Below are positions 35,576 through 43,950 of a stretch of DNA of 64,000 bases, one piece after another. This DNA is from Bin87 sp965220095 (GTDB taxonomy: Bacteria; Chloroflexota; Dehalococcoidia; Lucifugimonadales; UBA3495), in the NCBI GenBank assembly GCA_965220095.1, contig CBDCPD010000001.1, positions 59,634 through 123,633 of the forward strand, written 5' to 3'. Under the pieces are notes generated by a model. That model had not been told where the DNA came from, ran no database searches, and saw only the letters and a program-made list of their open reading frames with translations. Numbering within the stretch: the stretch's first letter is position 1; each line of letters opens with the position of its first letter. Both the position numbers and the translations under genes were made by a program.

Positions 35576-35719
35576 TCAGGAGAGTTCGTCGCCATACTTG
35601 GCCCAGGCGGGTTGACGGCAAGCGGGGCATGAGCAGTCGGTGGCCGCGCCGAGTTGGACGTCGTTGACGTGGACTGGTTGTTGTTGGTCGACGGCGTACG
35701 GCATTTTTATGTCGGCCAT
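35576..35719 (-). CDS. Small CxCPxC protein, CoiA-like N-terminal piece
   Basis: 47 residues: 'MADIKMPYAVDQQQPVHVND', 'ATDCSCPACRQPAWAKYG'. The 'YA.D..G..V.I.DV..G....C.CP.C' pattern recalls the N-terminus of CoiA-like nuclease-fold proteins, but the frame stops where the His-rich and catalytic parts would follow. Its ATG overlaps the end of the preceding pseudogene. Probably a truncated gene. Confidence 0.4.
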   Translation of the reverse strand: MADIKMPYAVDQQQPVHVNDVQLGAATDCSCPACRQPAWAKYGDELS

Positions 35720-36432
35720 GATGAGACTTCTTTTATGGAGGTGGAGTCCACGATGCGGAATTTTTTGTGCAGGATGTCGTGGAACTCTGGTGGGGTCCGT
35801 GTAGCCGTGGTTGGATTCACCGACGTAGATGAAGAGGTTGCCTTGGAAAGCTGAGAGTGCCTCGGCGGTGTAGGGGTTCCAGCTCGGGCCGGGGCGTGGG
35901 CAGGCCGGGCCCGAGCTGCTGTTGGACGGCGGAGACGGCGTCCATTTTGGTGATGACGCAGAGCCGGTTTCGTCTGGGAAGTGCGGGGCAGATTGCTACG
36001 GCGTATACGTTGATGTTCGAGAGTTCGTGCGTGATGTTTTCATCCACTGGATGGCGTTGTTCGTGATGAACGTGATGACTTTGATGACCTAGAACTTGAT
36101 CTGTAGTGCCATGAGGTCAACGAGGATGTCCTGGGCGTAGAGCTTGCGGTGAGCACGGCAGCTGGTCATCCTGGCGGCCGCTGCGTCGACGTTGTAGACG
36201 TAGAACACTCGGCAGCCAGCGCACACTCCGTCGTTGCATGACCGGCGCGTGATGCCGTCGCATTCGTTGGCCGGCAGGTGGATCCCTGGCCAATCGTTGA
36301 CGGTGTCCACGATGCGGCTAACGAGTCGTGGCGCGAATCAAAAACGACTTCGTCGAGGTCACTCACGATGTCGTTTTTGATTGCTTCTTCCAGCGTCGCC
36401 CGGCTGGACGCGATGCTGATGCTGTTCGGCAT
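35720..36432 (-). pseudogene. Multiply broken hypothetical protein
   Basis: From ATG 36432 'MPNSISIASSRATLEEAIKN' and 'DIVSDLDEVVFDSRHDSLAA', then one frame over 'RIVDTVNDWPGIHLPANECD', 'CNDGVCAGCRVFYVYNVDAA' (several Cys), 'LVDLMALQIKF*', then 'VITFITNNAIQWMDENITHE', 'RLCVITKMDAV', and in a third frame 'NPYTAEALSAFQGNLFIYVG' with 'ESNHGYTDP'. At least three frameshifts and a stop. The first 260 bp are inside the 784-bp repeat and the first frameshift is shared by both copies. Family not recognised. Confidence 0.5.
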
Positions 36433-36548
36433 TGGTTGATTCCCCTCGGAGTTATGGCGAAGTCAGGGCGGCTGCGCTCGGTTGGTCGACGCCGTCTGGG
36501 CCGAGAACTGACGCCGCGCTGAGGCCAGCCTGGCTTCGGTCAGCGACC

Positions 36549-36574
36549 AAAAGGACGCGCCTGATTGCGCGCCC
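36549..36574 (-). terminator. Terminator-like hairpin within the 784-bp repeat
   Basis: On the minus strand GGGCGCGC pairs with GCGCGTCC (one G-U), 6-nt loop, followed by TTTT. It lies between the ORF ending at 36640 and the next start at 36432. The same hairpin is at 40575-40600. Confidence 0.55.
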
Positions 36575-36639
36575 GTTTAGTCGTTGCGTTTGTCCGAAGT
36601 CGGTCGGTTCAGGCGCCCTACGTTTGGGCGTTCGCCGGC

Positions 36640-36921
36640 TCAGGCCTTGGCATACCGGTTGTGCCTGACCAGGGTGATGGCCGGCTCGGCCTCTTCCACC
36701 TTTTCGGTGTGGTACGTGAGCCTTTCCCTCTCGTCAGCGTAGCTGCCAATGTCTACGATTGCGTTGGAATCCTGCCGGATCGCCTGGTCCGGCAGTGGCC
36801 GGTTCGACCTGGCGCCTGGTCCGTTTTCCAGGGCGTTGTCGTCCTCTCTATGGTTGGGGTGCAGCGTGCATCCCAGCCTCTGTTCAAGGGTCCAATCCCA
36901 GACGGGTTCCCTGCAGTTCAC
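36640..36921 (-). CDS. Hypothetical protein (repeat copy A)
   Basis: 93 residues: 'NCREPVWDWTLEQRLGCTLH', 'RPLPDQAIRQDSNAIVDIGS', 'EKVEEAEPAITLVRHNRYAK'. Same strand as neighbours and followed by a terminator-like hairpin, which supports it; the opposite strand is also open but less protein-like. An identical or near-identical copy is at 40666-40947. Unknown function. Confidence 0.4.
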   Translation of the reverse strand: MNCREPVWDWTLEQRLGCTLHPNHREDDNALENGPGARSNRPLPDQAIRQDSNAIVDIGSYADERERLTYHTEKVEEAEPAITLVRHNRYAKA

Positions 36922-37112
36922 CTCGTCGGTGTTGGCATCGTCACCGTCGCGGGTGACCCAGAATACTGAGGTTCCCCAGGGGCCTCCTCGTCGGTGATGA
37001 TGACCAGGAAGTGAAGGTCGCCGCCGCTGTATGTTCGCTCCAACCTCGGCCGCATGCCGGCGGCGTGCCAGTCCAGGTGGACTTCCTGTGTCGCTGCTGT
37101 AACTGCGTGCAT
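36918..37112 (-). CDS. Possible small protein downstream of the AlkB remnant
   Basis: 64 residues, 'HAVTAATQEVHLDWHAAGMR', 'RTYSGGDLHFLVIITDEEAP'. The last third is inside the 784-bp repeat. It overlaps the start of the next ORF by 4 bp (36918-36921), as in coupled genes. Not recognised. Confidence 0.35.
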   Translation of the reverse strand: MHAVTAATQEVHLDWHAAGMRPRLERTYSGGDLHFLVIITDEEAPGEPQYSGSPATVTMPTPTR

Positions 37113-37134
37113 CCCTTGTCTTTCTCCGTTGGTT

Positions 37135-37596
37135 TTAGTTTCGCGTTGTGGGAAATGTCGCAGCAGAAGTTATGGTTCTCGCCGACGGCGAAAACCGTGG
37201 AGCTGCTTTCGATTTTGACTCGTTCGTTGCTGATTGTTCCCAAACCATGCACTGCTCCGGCACACGCTCGAAGAGGGGCTGACCGGTCTCGGGGTGGACG
37301 GCGTTTTCTAAAACGGACTGGGCGATTTCCTGGAGCCAGTCTGGTAGCTGGCCCAGCCACATGTCGGGCGTGATGGCCTTGGCATGATGGCCTTGGCATG
37401 ATGCCTTGGCGCGGTAGTCGTAACGCCAGCCGTAGCGCTGGGTGCGTTGGCTGCGGTCGTTGCGCCATTGGTCGACGCTGGCGTCCACGTTCTTGACCGC
37501 GACACGTTGCTGTTCTGGAGACAGCAGGTCGGAGAGGTAGACCAGGCCGGCGGCGGGATTGATGAGCCGGTTGCCGGCGGTTGGGTTTAGGTCCAG
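37135..37596 (-). pseudogene. AlkB-like 2OG-Fe(II) dioxygenase, N-terminal part, broken
   Basis: The frame reads 'NPAAGLVYLSDLLSPEQQRV', 'DASVDQWRNDRSQRTQRYGW', 'RYDYRAKA', then 'MWLGQLPDWLQEIAQSVLEN' and 'ERVPEQCMVWE'. The run 'RxQxYGxRYDY ... LPDWL ... P(D/E)Q..V.E' is that of AlkB-family dealkylases. The Fe-binding His-x-Asp that should follow in 'GQGI.(W/H)H.D' is absent, since the frame breaks at about 37247. Inside 'RAKA...ITPD' a ~14-bp unit (GCCAAGGCCATCAT) is present three times. Confidence 0.65.
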
Positions 37597-37806
37597 GGAT
37601 GCTCTCCTTTTTTCAGCGCCGTCAAGTAACTCAGCAGACGAACCGGCTGAAGATCAGCCGGTGCAATGCTTCAGGAACTGTTCAAGGTGGAGCCTGGCGT
37701 CGGCCGACTCTTGGGTCGTGTTCGGCTGATGTTGACGGCCATGATGGTCGCCGGTATGTCGCCGGACGGCGCTGAGTTTTGACTGCTGATCGTCTCGCGA
37801 CGGGAG

Positions 37807-38046
37807 TTATTTCGGCGTGGCTTCGTCTACGTTGAGCCGGCTGCCGTACACCATGATGGGCGGGATGAACCGGGCGCCCAGCAGCGCTTGGGCGGCCAGC
37901 CGTGTTGGGTTGAAGATGCTGCCCGGCTGGGCGGTGAGCGCAGCCCAGCAGGTGGCCACGTAGAACGCAAACGCGACGGCGGTCGTGATGTCGCAGCCAG
38001 TGCGTTTCAGCCGGCTGAGCCGGTTATTTTCCGGCAGCGTTTGCAC
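37807..38046 (-). CDS. Possible small membrane protein
   Basis: 79 residues from GTG 38046; one hydrophobic stretch 'TTAVAFAFYVATCWAALTA' and 'ARFIPPIMVYGSRLNVDEAT' at the end. No family, weak ribosome site. May be a fragment. Confidence 0.35.
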   Translation of the reverse strand: MQTLPENNRLSRLKRTGCDITTAVAFAFYVATCWAALTAQPGSIFNPTRLAAQALLGARFIPPIMVYGSRLNVDEATPK

Positions 38047-38273
38047 GCCGCTGAGGACAATTGTGCCGCCGTACTAAACGGTGGCCACTACTCCGGCTTG
38101 GTGTCGCTCATGCCGGATACGGTAGAGTACCGAGAGGTGGTGTAATAGGATCAGTGTAACCAAAAGCTGACCACCGCATCACCGTGGACGGCAAAAGGGG
38201 GGCCGCATCAACTTTCTCTGCGACGGGAAGCGTCCCCCAGCTGTAGGACAACAGTGAACACGATGACGGTCCG

Positions 38274-39152
38274 CTATTCCCAAGGCGCTCCATCGGGAAA
38301 GACGTCGTCTTCCGTAGTTCCGCTCAACTCGTGGATTCTTTCCACCAATCGGTTGCTGGCGTAGTTAACCATATTTTGCAGTTCCGCCTTTTCACTCCGG
38401 TCCATCGGCTTGGGTGCGATGTTGTAACGGTAGTCGGCGGCGTACTTGACGAGCCAGTTGCTGTACCCGGTGGGAGATTCAGGATTTCCGTAGGTGGTAT
38501 GGTCAAGCAACCCAGTGACCGATTCGTAGAGTTCCTTCGTTTCCGGATCGTTCCGGTCGTGGTACGTGTCTACGTAGTATTCCCAGATCCCGTCCAAGCC
38601 GTGGCGGAACGTAGTCGGATCGTTGTGTGCTGACAGCAGCCCTCTCAGGGCATTCTCCACTTGCTGCTGAGCAGAGAACCCCATCAGTTTCTGGTTCCAA
38701 TGGTCCTCAGCCACCATGTCGTTGAATTGTTTACTCCATTCCGCGGTATTCTCCAGACGCTGCCTGGTTGCCGGCCAGTGCTCGGGATAGTCATCTTCGT
38801 ACCCGGCGCTGTAGTCCATTCTTTCCATGCCAATGGCTACTCCGTAGTGGTCGGCTTGCCCGGCCAGGTGCTGTTTGGCCCGGCGGTTGCGTTGGAACTC
38901 AGCCAGCGTCATGTTGACTATGTTGACTTCCAGAAACGGTGGGTTTTCGTTCATGTAGGCACTGGCGGCGCGGCCGGCACTGCCTCCCTTTTGGGGTCCA
39001 TCCAGTGAGACCACCAGCAGGTCAACATCCGAGTCCTCGCGATGTTGCCCGGTGGCCCTGGACCCAAACAGTATCACGATGTTGGGCGCTACTTCCCGTT
39101 GCACAACACGCGCTATATTGAGGGCGTGTTGATCCGGCGTAATGCTCGGCAT
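38274..39152 (-). CDS. MNT-HEPN fusion protein, copy 3 (divergent)
   Basis: 292 residues from ATG 39152. Nucleotidyltransferase 'NIVILFGSRATGQHREDSDV' and 'DLLVVSLDG' (G-S-x10-D-x-D). The C-terminal domain has HEPN-like features: 'GFSAQQQVENALRGLLSAHN', 'TTFRHGLDGIWEYYVDTYHD'. It is much more diverged from copies 1 and 2 than they are from each other and has no integrase next to it. Surprisingly intact amid pseudogenes, so it may be under selection as a toxin-antitoxin-like unit. Confidence 0.78.
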   Translation of the reverse strand: MPSITPDQHALNIARVVQREVAPNIVILFGSRATGQHREDSDVDLLVVSLDGPQKGGSAGRAASAYMNENPPFLEVNIVNMTLAEFQRNRRAKQHLAGQADHYGVAIGMERMDYSAGYEDDYPEHWPATRQRLENTAEWSKQFNDMVAEDHWNQKLMGFSAQQQVENALRGLLSAHNDPTTFRHGLDGIWEYYVDTYHDRNDPETKELYESVTGLLDHTTYGNPESPTGYSNWLVKYAADYRYNIAPKPMDRSEKAELQNMVNYASNRLVERIHELSGTTEDDVFPDGAPWE

Positions 39153-39201
39153 TTCTCCGCTCACCATTGGTCTCACCGCTGGTCTCACCGCGCCCGAAAG
39201 G

Positions 39202-39519
39202 CTAGCTGGCGTTGCTGCGTCGCAAGGCTTCGGGGTGCTCGGTGTCGGCTTGAGCAGCCATCTCGGCGAACTCGTACCGGTTCAAGCTACTTTCTGGGCA
39301 CCGTCCTTGAGCCAGGCCGGGTCGCCACGGGCCGGCGCCGGTCGTGGTTTGTTCCAGTAGGGGCCTTTTGCACTGGGGGCTGTTCTTCGGTTCCGGCAGG
39401 TTGGGCTGCTTCGGCGCCCATACGAATGGGACAAGCATAACCCATCCGCCCTCAACTCGGTCATCTTGGTGCAGATCCCACCAGGTCCAGTGACAGAAGT
39501 GACATACATCAAGCGACAT
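39202..39519 (-). CDS. Hypothetical protein upstream of MNT-HEPN copy 3
   Basis: 105 residues: 'SLDVCHFCHWTWWDLHQDDR' has a CxxC with several Trp/His, then 'VPFVWAPKQPNLPEPKNSPQ'. Ends 50 bp before the MNT-HEPN start on the same strand. No family recognised. Confidence 0.42.
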   Translation of the reverse strand: MSLDVCHFCHWTWWDLHQDDRVEGGWVMLVPFVWAPKQPNLPEPKNSPQCKRPLLEQTTTGAGPWRPGLAQGRCPESSLNRYEFAEMAAQADTEHPEALRRSNAS

Positions 39520-39590
39520 GCATCAAAGGAACCCTGGTCCCCGATTGACCAGCGGTGATCAAACACAACGATCCAGGCGATTGAGAAATG

Positions 39591-39839
39591 TCATAGTTCC
39601 AAACCGCGATCACAACCGCCGGTCGTCCCGAATCGGGCGCATCGCTGACTACCAGATTCGTATTGACGCCGCCTATTTGAACAATCCTGCTTTACAGGTA
39701 AGGGGAATTCGAACGTGAATGTTCCACCTGTCGGAGTAGAGGTGTAGGTCGGGGCATGCGTCGGGGTGGAGCAGGTAACGGGGTCGACCTTTGAGGTCGC
39801 CCATCGGCTGAGCGTTACGGCCACGACGGCGTTCGTCAT
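39591..39839 (-). CDS. Possible small protein (82 aa)
   Basis: Begins 'MTNAVVAVTLSRWATSKVDP' and continues Thr/Pro-rich ('THAPTYTSTPTGGTFTFEFP'). Its ATG overlaps the stop of the preceding frame by 4 bp (ATGA), which supports both. Unknown. Confidence 0.38.
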   Translation of the reverse strand: MTNAVVAVTLSRWATSKVDPVTCSTPTHAPTYTSTPTGGTFTFEFPLPVKQDCSNRRRQYESGSQRCARFGTTGGCDRGLEL

Positions 39840-40033
39840 TGCGGAGACAGCAGGTCGCCGTGGAGTTCTGCACGCAGCGATTCCGTCAGCGTGTTCCAGT
39901 CGACGATGAGCTCTGTCCAGCTCTGGTTGCTCTTGGCGAGGATGGGAAAAGCGTTGCGTGCTTCGGGCACCGTCTGGATGAACAGGACGCAGCTCTGGAG
40001 GTTGACGGGCTCCCGTGGGAAGTCGTTGGTCAT
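39836..40033 (-). CDS. Possible small protein (65 aa)
   Basis: 'TNDFPREPVNLQSCVLFIQT', 'AKSNQSWTELIVDWNTLTES'. Compact and protein-like; coupled by 4-bp overlaps on both sides. No family recognised. Confidence 0.45.
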   Translation of the reverse strand: MTNDFPREPVNLQSCVLFIQTVPEARNAFPILAKSNQSWTELIVDWNTLTESLRAELHGDLLSPQ

Positions 40034-40077
40034 GCCGTCTGTAGGTCAGGTTGTCGGCCGTTTACATGTTGCAGGTG

Positions 40078-40458
40078 GTCTGCTCTGCCGGCAGTTCTAC
40101 GCCGGCCTTTGACGTGATGTGAGCAGTTTTTAGAGGTCTGCCGCGACGGTGGTCGTGAACCGTTTGTGAAATTCCGGACCGGCGCCGGTCGCGCCGGTGG
40201 CGGCCGCTGCGTCGACGTTGTAGACGTAGAACACTGGGCAGCCAGCGCACACTCCGTCGTTGCATGACCGGCGCGTGATGCCGTCGCATTCGTTGGCCGG
40301 CAGGTGGATCCCTGGCCAATCGTTGACGGTGTCCACGATGCGGCTAACGAGTCGTGGCGCGAATCAAAAACGACTTCGTCGAGGTCACTCACGATGTCGT
40401 TTTTGATTGCTTCTTCCAGCGTCGCCCGGCTGGACGCGATGCTGATGCTGTTCGGCAT
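40078..40458 (-). pseudogene. Second copy of the broken 36432 gene, different 3' part
   Basis: The first ~260 bp are in the 784-bp repeat and show the same frameshift after 'SRHDSLAA'. After the repeat border it continues 'ATGATGAGPEFHKRFTTTVA', breaks again, and ends '...AHITSKAGVELPAEQTTCNM' in a third frame. So two genes with the same 5' end and different 3' ends exist, as expected if the repeat arose by copying. Confidence 0.5.
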
Positions 40459-40981
40459 TGGTTGATTCCCCTCGGAGTTATGGCGAAGTCAGGGCGGCCG
40501 TGCTCGGTTGGTCGACGCCGTCTGGGCCGAGAACTGACGCCGCGCTGAGGCCAGCCTGGCTTCGGTCAGCGACCAAAAGGACGCGCCTGATTGCGCGCCC
40601 GTTTAGTCGTTGCGTTTGTCCGAAGTCGGTCGGTTCAGGCGCCCTACGTTTGGGCGTTCGCCGGCTCAGGCCTTGGCATACCGGTTGTGCCTGACCAGGG
40701 TGATGGCCGGCTCGGCCTCTTCCACCTTTTCGGTGTGGTACGTGAGCCTTTCCCTCTCGTCAGCGTAGCTGCCAATGTCTACGATTGCGTTGGAATCCTG
40801 CCGGATCGCCTGGTCCGGCAGTGGCCGGTTCGACCTGGCGCCTGGTCCGTTTTCCAGGGCGTTGTCGTCCTCTCTATGGTTGGGGTGCAGCGTGCATCCC
40901 AGCCTCTGTTCAAGGGTCCAATCCCAGACGGGTTCCCTGCAGTTCACCTCGTCGGTGTTGGGATCGTCACCGTCGCGGGTG
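40198..40981 (+). repeat. 784-bp direct repeat, copy B
   Basis: See copy A at 36172-36955. Right border: after 'CGTCGCGGGTG' copy B continues into the relaxation-like gene region while copy A continues towards the AlkB remnant. Confidence 0.93.
40666..40947 (-). CDS. Hypothetical protein (repeat copy B)
   Basis: Same 93-residue frame as 36640-36921, with the terminator-like hairpin at 40575-40600 behind it. The opposite strand is open through this region into the relaxation-like gene, so coding here is uncertain. Confidence 0.35.
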   Translation of the reverse strand: MNCREPVWDWTLEQRLGCTLHPNHREDDNALENGPGARSNRPLPDQAIRQDSNAIVDIGSYADERERLTYHTEKVEEAEPAITLVRHNRYAKA

Positions 40982-41205
40982 GCTGGCCGGCGTTGGTCTG
41001 CGTCGTTGCTGCGGACTTTTGGCAGGACTGCCGGGCCAGCGAGACTTTGTCCAACAATTTTGGTCTGAAAGGCAATGTGCTGGTTTTCTGTTCGGAGACC
41101 AAGAAGGTATCCGGCAATGTGGCGCCGAGGGAGAGCAGACCCTGGCTTTCACTGACCCCACTGCTCGGTTCTCCGGTGGACTCCGTTTCTGCTGAGCTGC
41201 CTCGG

Positions 41206-41850
41206 ATGATGCAGGGATTCCGTGCTGGTAAGGACGCGAGATTGGTCCATCGGATCCTGTATCTGATTGAACAGTTCCTGGGCGCCAAGGCGCCTTCAAT
41301 CAGCCGGGCCCTTGGCTCGCGTAGCCGCTACGTTTTGCCAAAGCTGCCGCCCCTGGTTGAGGGAGGTGTGCGGGTGCAGGTTGATCTCCACCACTATCTT
41401 GCTGGTGTTGCTCTGGGCATTTCCGCGAGGAGAGACCGGGTACATTTCTCGAGGCCCCGCCGTCGTTTCGGTCTCCGTGAGGATGGTTTGCCTACTGCAG
41501 CGCGTCACCGCCAGCACGACCAAGCCGCGTTTAGCATAGTGTCCGTTTTTCGGGAGGGCGGCTTCCCCGTTGCTGGTGGCTGGCGTGGCGACGACTACTC
41601 CGGCGGACGGGATGCGATTGCTCCTGACGCATTGATCCACATGGGTGAGGGCTCTTCCGGTGGCGCTGGCTGGTATTACCTGGAGCATGAGCGTCGAGCC
41701 GATTCCGCTCGTGGAGTGGCCAACAAGATGCGTGGGTACTTCTCGCCCCGTTCCCAGCGAACGCCTTTTCCTGTGCTGGTGGTGGCGCGCAGCGACTCGG
41801 TAGCGGCTGAGTTCAGGCGTCAGGCTGCCCAGGCCGGCCATTCACTGTGA
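41206..41850 (+). CDS. Replication-relaxation-like protein (plasmid/ICE family)
   Basis: Frame open from 40591; ATG 41206 gives 214 residues. N-terminal winged-helix-like 'DARLVHRILYLIEQFLGAKA', then the C-terminal block 'RDAIAPDALIHMGEGSSGGA', 'GWYYLEHERRADSARGVANK', 'MRGYFSPRSQRTPFPVLVVA'. The 'PDal...f.lE.Dr....v..K...Y........vL.v' pattern is that of replication-relaxation family proteins of mobile elements. Upstream codons to about 40985 are also protein-like, so the true start may be earlier and lost in the repeat junction. Confidence 0.6.
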   Translation: MMQGFRAGKDARLVHRILYLIEQFLGAKAPSISRALGSRSRYVLPKLPPLVEGGVRVQVDLHHYLAGVALGISARRDRVHFSRPRRRFGLREDGLPTAARHRQHDQAAFSIVSVFREGGFPVAGGWRGDDYSGGRDAIAPDALIHMGEGSSGGAGWYYLEHERRADSARGVANKMRGYFSPRSQRTPFPVLVVARSDSVAAEFRRQAAQAGHSL

Positions 41851-41969
41851 GCCATCAGCATCCCGAGAATTCCAGTTGATGATCCAAAGACCATCATTGG
41901 CCGAAAAACGGCTTGGCTGGACGTCTCGGGTATGCCGGCTACATTCTTGCCGCCGGGGGGCGAGACCCG

Positions 41970-42962
41970 CTACTGGACCCCGGCAACGTCGTCTTCGGAC
42001 GGCCAATTGTGCCACTGGATTTGCCGGAGCAACGCCATGCTGCGTTGGTCCAGGTTTTCCGTTCCCTGGGGGGTACCTGGACCTCCGGCAAGGAGGCGCC
42101 CATAGCATTGGGCCAGTCGCATCAGTGCTCCAAGCGTCTGTTCCAGAGCGCCGTCGGGCACGGTCAGGTATCCTGCCGTCAGAGCTTTGGCGACCGTGTT
42201 GAGGGTATTGCGCCTGTTGTCGTATCCCGGTTCCGGAAAGATGCGTATCATTACGTTGAAGAATTCCTGCTCGGCCAGCAGAGCCAGCGGTTCCGGCTCG
42301 TCGACTTCGTATCCGTATCCGGCGCCCATGGCTCGGCTGGTACGCCGGTCCATTTCGTCCATGAGCGTGAGGGCGACGTCAACCATGAATTCTTCGGAAG
42401 GGTTGTGTTCGGTGACCACCGCGGCGGTGGCGTCGTAGTTGAAGTAGAAGTCGAAGAATTCGCGCGCTGTGGTGTCCTGGTTGGACGTGAGCCGGTGCCA
42501 CACCGGGAACCGTTCTCCGCCAGTCGAGGTGGCCGGTGCGAGGTCGTTGGATTCCAGTTCGATTCCCTCGACGGATCTGGCCAGTTCGGGTCGCGCGGTC
42601 GCCATTGCCTGCACGCGAATCACCAGCATTTCGACGGCGTGCTGGGCCTTTTCCAGGATCATGGCCATCAGGTGGCAACAGTGGCGAATGTCGTTTTCCG
42701 CCCCCATGGGGTGCTTGTAGAGCCCGTGGGTCAGTCTGGTGCAGTTCCAGGCGACGTTGAGCCGGGAATTGCCAAGCCATGCCTCGATCCTTCCGTCGGC
42801 TTCCCACCTGAAGCGGAGCACGCGTTGGTCGGTATCTCGTGAGATCTGGTCGACGTCTTCCTGGGTGCTGACCAATGCGGCGCCCTGCAGTTCAATGGTA
42901 ATCGCCCTCATCAACAGGTTGGGTCTTGGTTGGGATGTCTGGTTGGCTGTGGTCATCTGCAT
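41970..42962 (-). CDS. Hypothetical protein (330 aa)
   Basis: GAGG precedes ATG 42962; a second ATG (42956) is also well placed. Mostly helical and acidic: 'LVSTQEDVDQISRDTDQRVL', 'IRHCCHLMAMILEKAQHAVE', 'FFDFYFNYDATAAVVTEHNP', 'FMVDVALTLMDEMDRRTSRA'. No membrane segment or known motif. Intact over 330 codons, unlike the region to its right on the map of the same strand (30-38 kb). Converges with the relaxation-like gene. Confidence 0.65.
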   Translation of the reverse strand: MQMTTANQTSQPRPNLLMRAITIELQGAALVSTQEDVDQISRDTDQRVLRFRWEADGRIEAWLGNSRLNVAWNCTRLTHGLYKHPMGAENDIRHCCHLMAMILEKAQHAVEMLVIRVQAMATARPELARSVEGIELESNDLAPATSTGGERFPVWHRLTSNQDTTAREFFDFYFNYDATAAVVTEHNPSEEFMVDVALTLMDEMDRRTSRAMGAGYGYEVDEPEPLALLAEQEFFNVMIRIFPEPGYDNRRNTLNTVAKALTAGYLTVPDGALEQTLGALMRLAQCYGRLLAGGPGTPQGTENLDQRSMALLRQIQWHNWPSEDDVAGVQ

Positions 42963-43270
42963 TCACCTCGGATGTGTGGTTGTGTTTTCTCGGAAGTCAC
43001 GGGCGCTACGGCGCCCGTGGGTCTGGGGCTGTGGGCCGTCGTCTCGGGGTCACCGTTATTGGGGCGTTCCAGGTCAAGGTCCATATGTTGGTTGCGATGA
43101 CCCAGCACACCCGTGGAACGGCCATCACCATGAGGGCGGTGTCAGTGGATATCGGCTCCGGATCCAAGGCCCTCTGCCGACTTTAGCGGCCCGCGTCGGG
43201 TCGCAGGAACTGCCGAAAAGGGCCGCCGTCGCGTCGCACGCACATTGCATAGGGCGGTACGCTCGCACAG

Positions 43271-43395
43271 CGGCAATCCGGAGATTGCAAAATTACGAGA
43301 TTACCCGACTACGGAGTTACCTGACTGCAGGATTGGCAGATTGCCTAATCGCACACTCCGGTAATCCGAAAATCTACAACTCTTGTAATCCGCCG
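43271..43395 (+). repeat. Degenerate short-repeat array A
   Basis: Irregular ~10-12-bp units around GATTGC/GATTACC/GGATTGG ('GAGATTGC', 'GAGATTACCCGACTACGGA', 'GGATTGGCAGATTGCC', 'GGTAATCCG', 'TGTAATCCG'). Too degenerate for CRISPR. Confidence 0.5.
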
Positions 43396-43844
43396 ATCCG
43401 ACCACCCAGCCTCCACCACCAGCAACCGAACCCCCGCCACCAGCAACGACACCACCGCCTCCGGAGACGCCGGCCCCTGATGGCAACCGGCGAAGCTGGC
43501 GCGTTCCGCCCATCCCACCCCCAGGCTTGGCGGTCTGGACCAAGGCGGCGGGATCCACTACCCCTCGTGGGCCGGCACGGCAACCAGAACCCGCCCAGGC
43601 AAATCCGCATCATTGAGAACCAACTGATCGGCCACCACCCCGCGACCGGCCAGGTTTGGTCCCAGGTCGTCGGACATCCCGATCTGGTGGACATCCTCGA
43701 ATGGAAGCGGGACCCGGAGACATCGACCCGGAGACGGGCGAGCAGTCCATCGCACCAGTACGGGTATCAGCCCCAAAGCCCAAACCGAGGCGGCAACCCG
43801 GACATCGGCCTGCCCAAGCCTGGGGCGGTGCACCCCTACTCTGA

Positions 43845-43950
43845 CGATCCGCAGATTGCCAGAGTGGCAGGTTCCCGCATTGCCAGAGTCGGCGATCGGC
43901 GGAGTGGAAGACCGACAGATTGCCAGAGTGAGGGATTGACGGAGTTTGTT
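43845..43950 (+). repeat. Degenerate short-repeat array B
   Basis: CAGATTGCCAGAGTG occurs exactly at 43852 and 43916, GCATTGCCAGAGTC at 43878, with GGCGGAGTGGAAG and GGGATTGACGGAG between. Related in text to array A. Confidence 0.55.

Larger units (their letters stand above)
36172..36955 (+). repeat. 784-bp direct repeat, copy A
   Basis: Matches 40198-40981 at a constant offset of 4026 bp with only a handful of substitutions seen (e.g. near 36221, 36471-36474 and 36936) and no indel. Boundaries are sharp on both sides. It covers the 5' part of one pseudogene, a terminator and the 36640-36921 ORF. Confidence 0.93.

Noticed and set aside
40591..41200. N-terminal extension of the relaxation-like protein through the 784-bp repeat
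   Set aside because: The same frame in repeat copy A leads nowhere, so most of this extension is unlikely to be native; only the part after about 40985 could be.
43271..43950. Possible CRISPR array
   Set aside because: Repeat units differ in length and sequence and spacing is irregular; no cas genes nearby.
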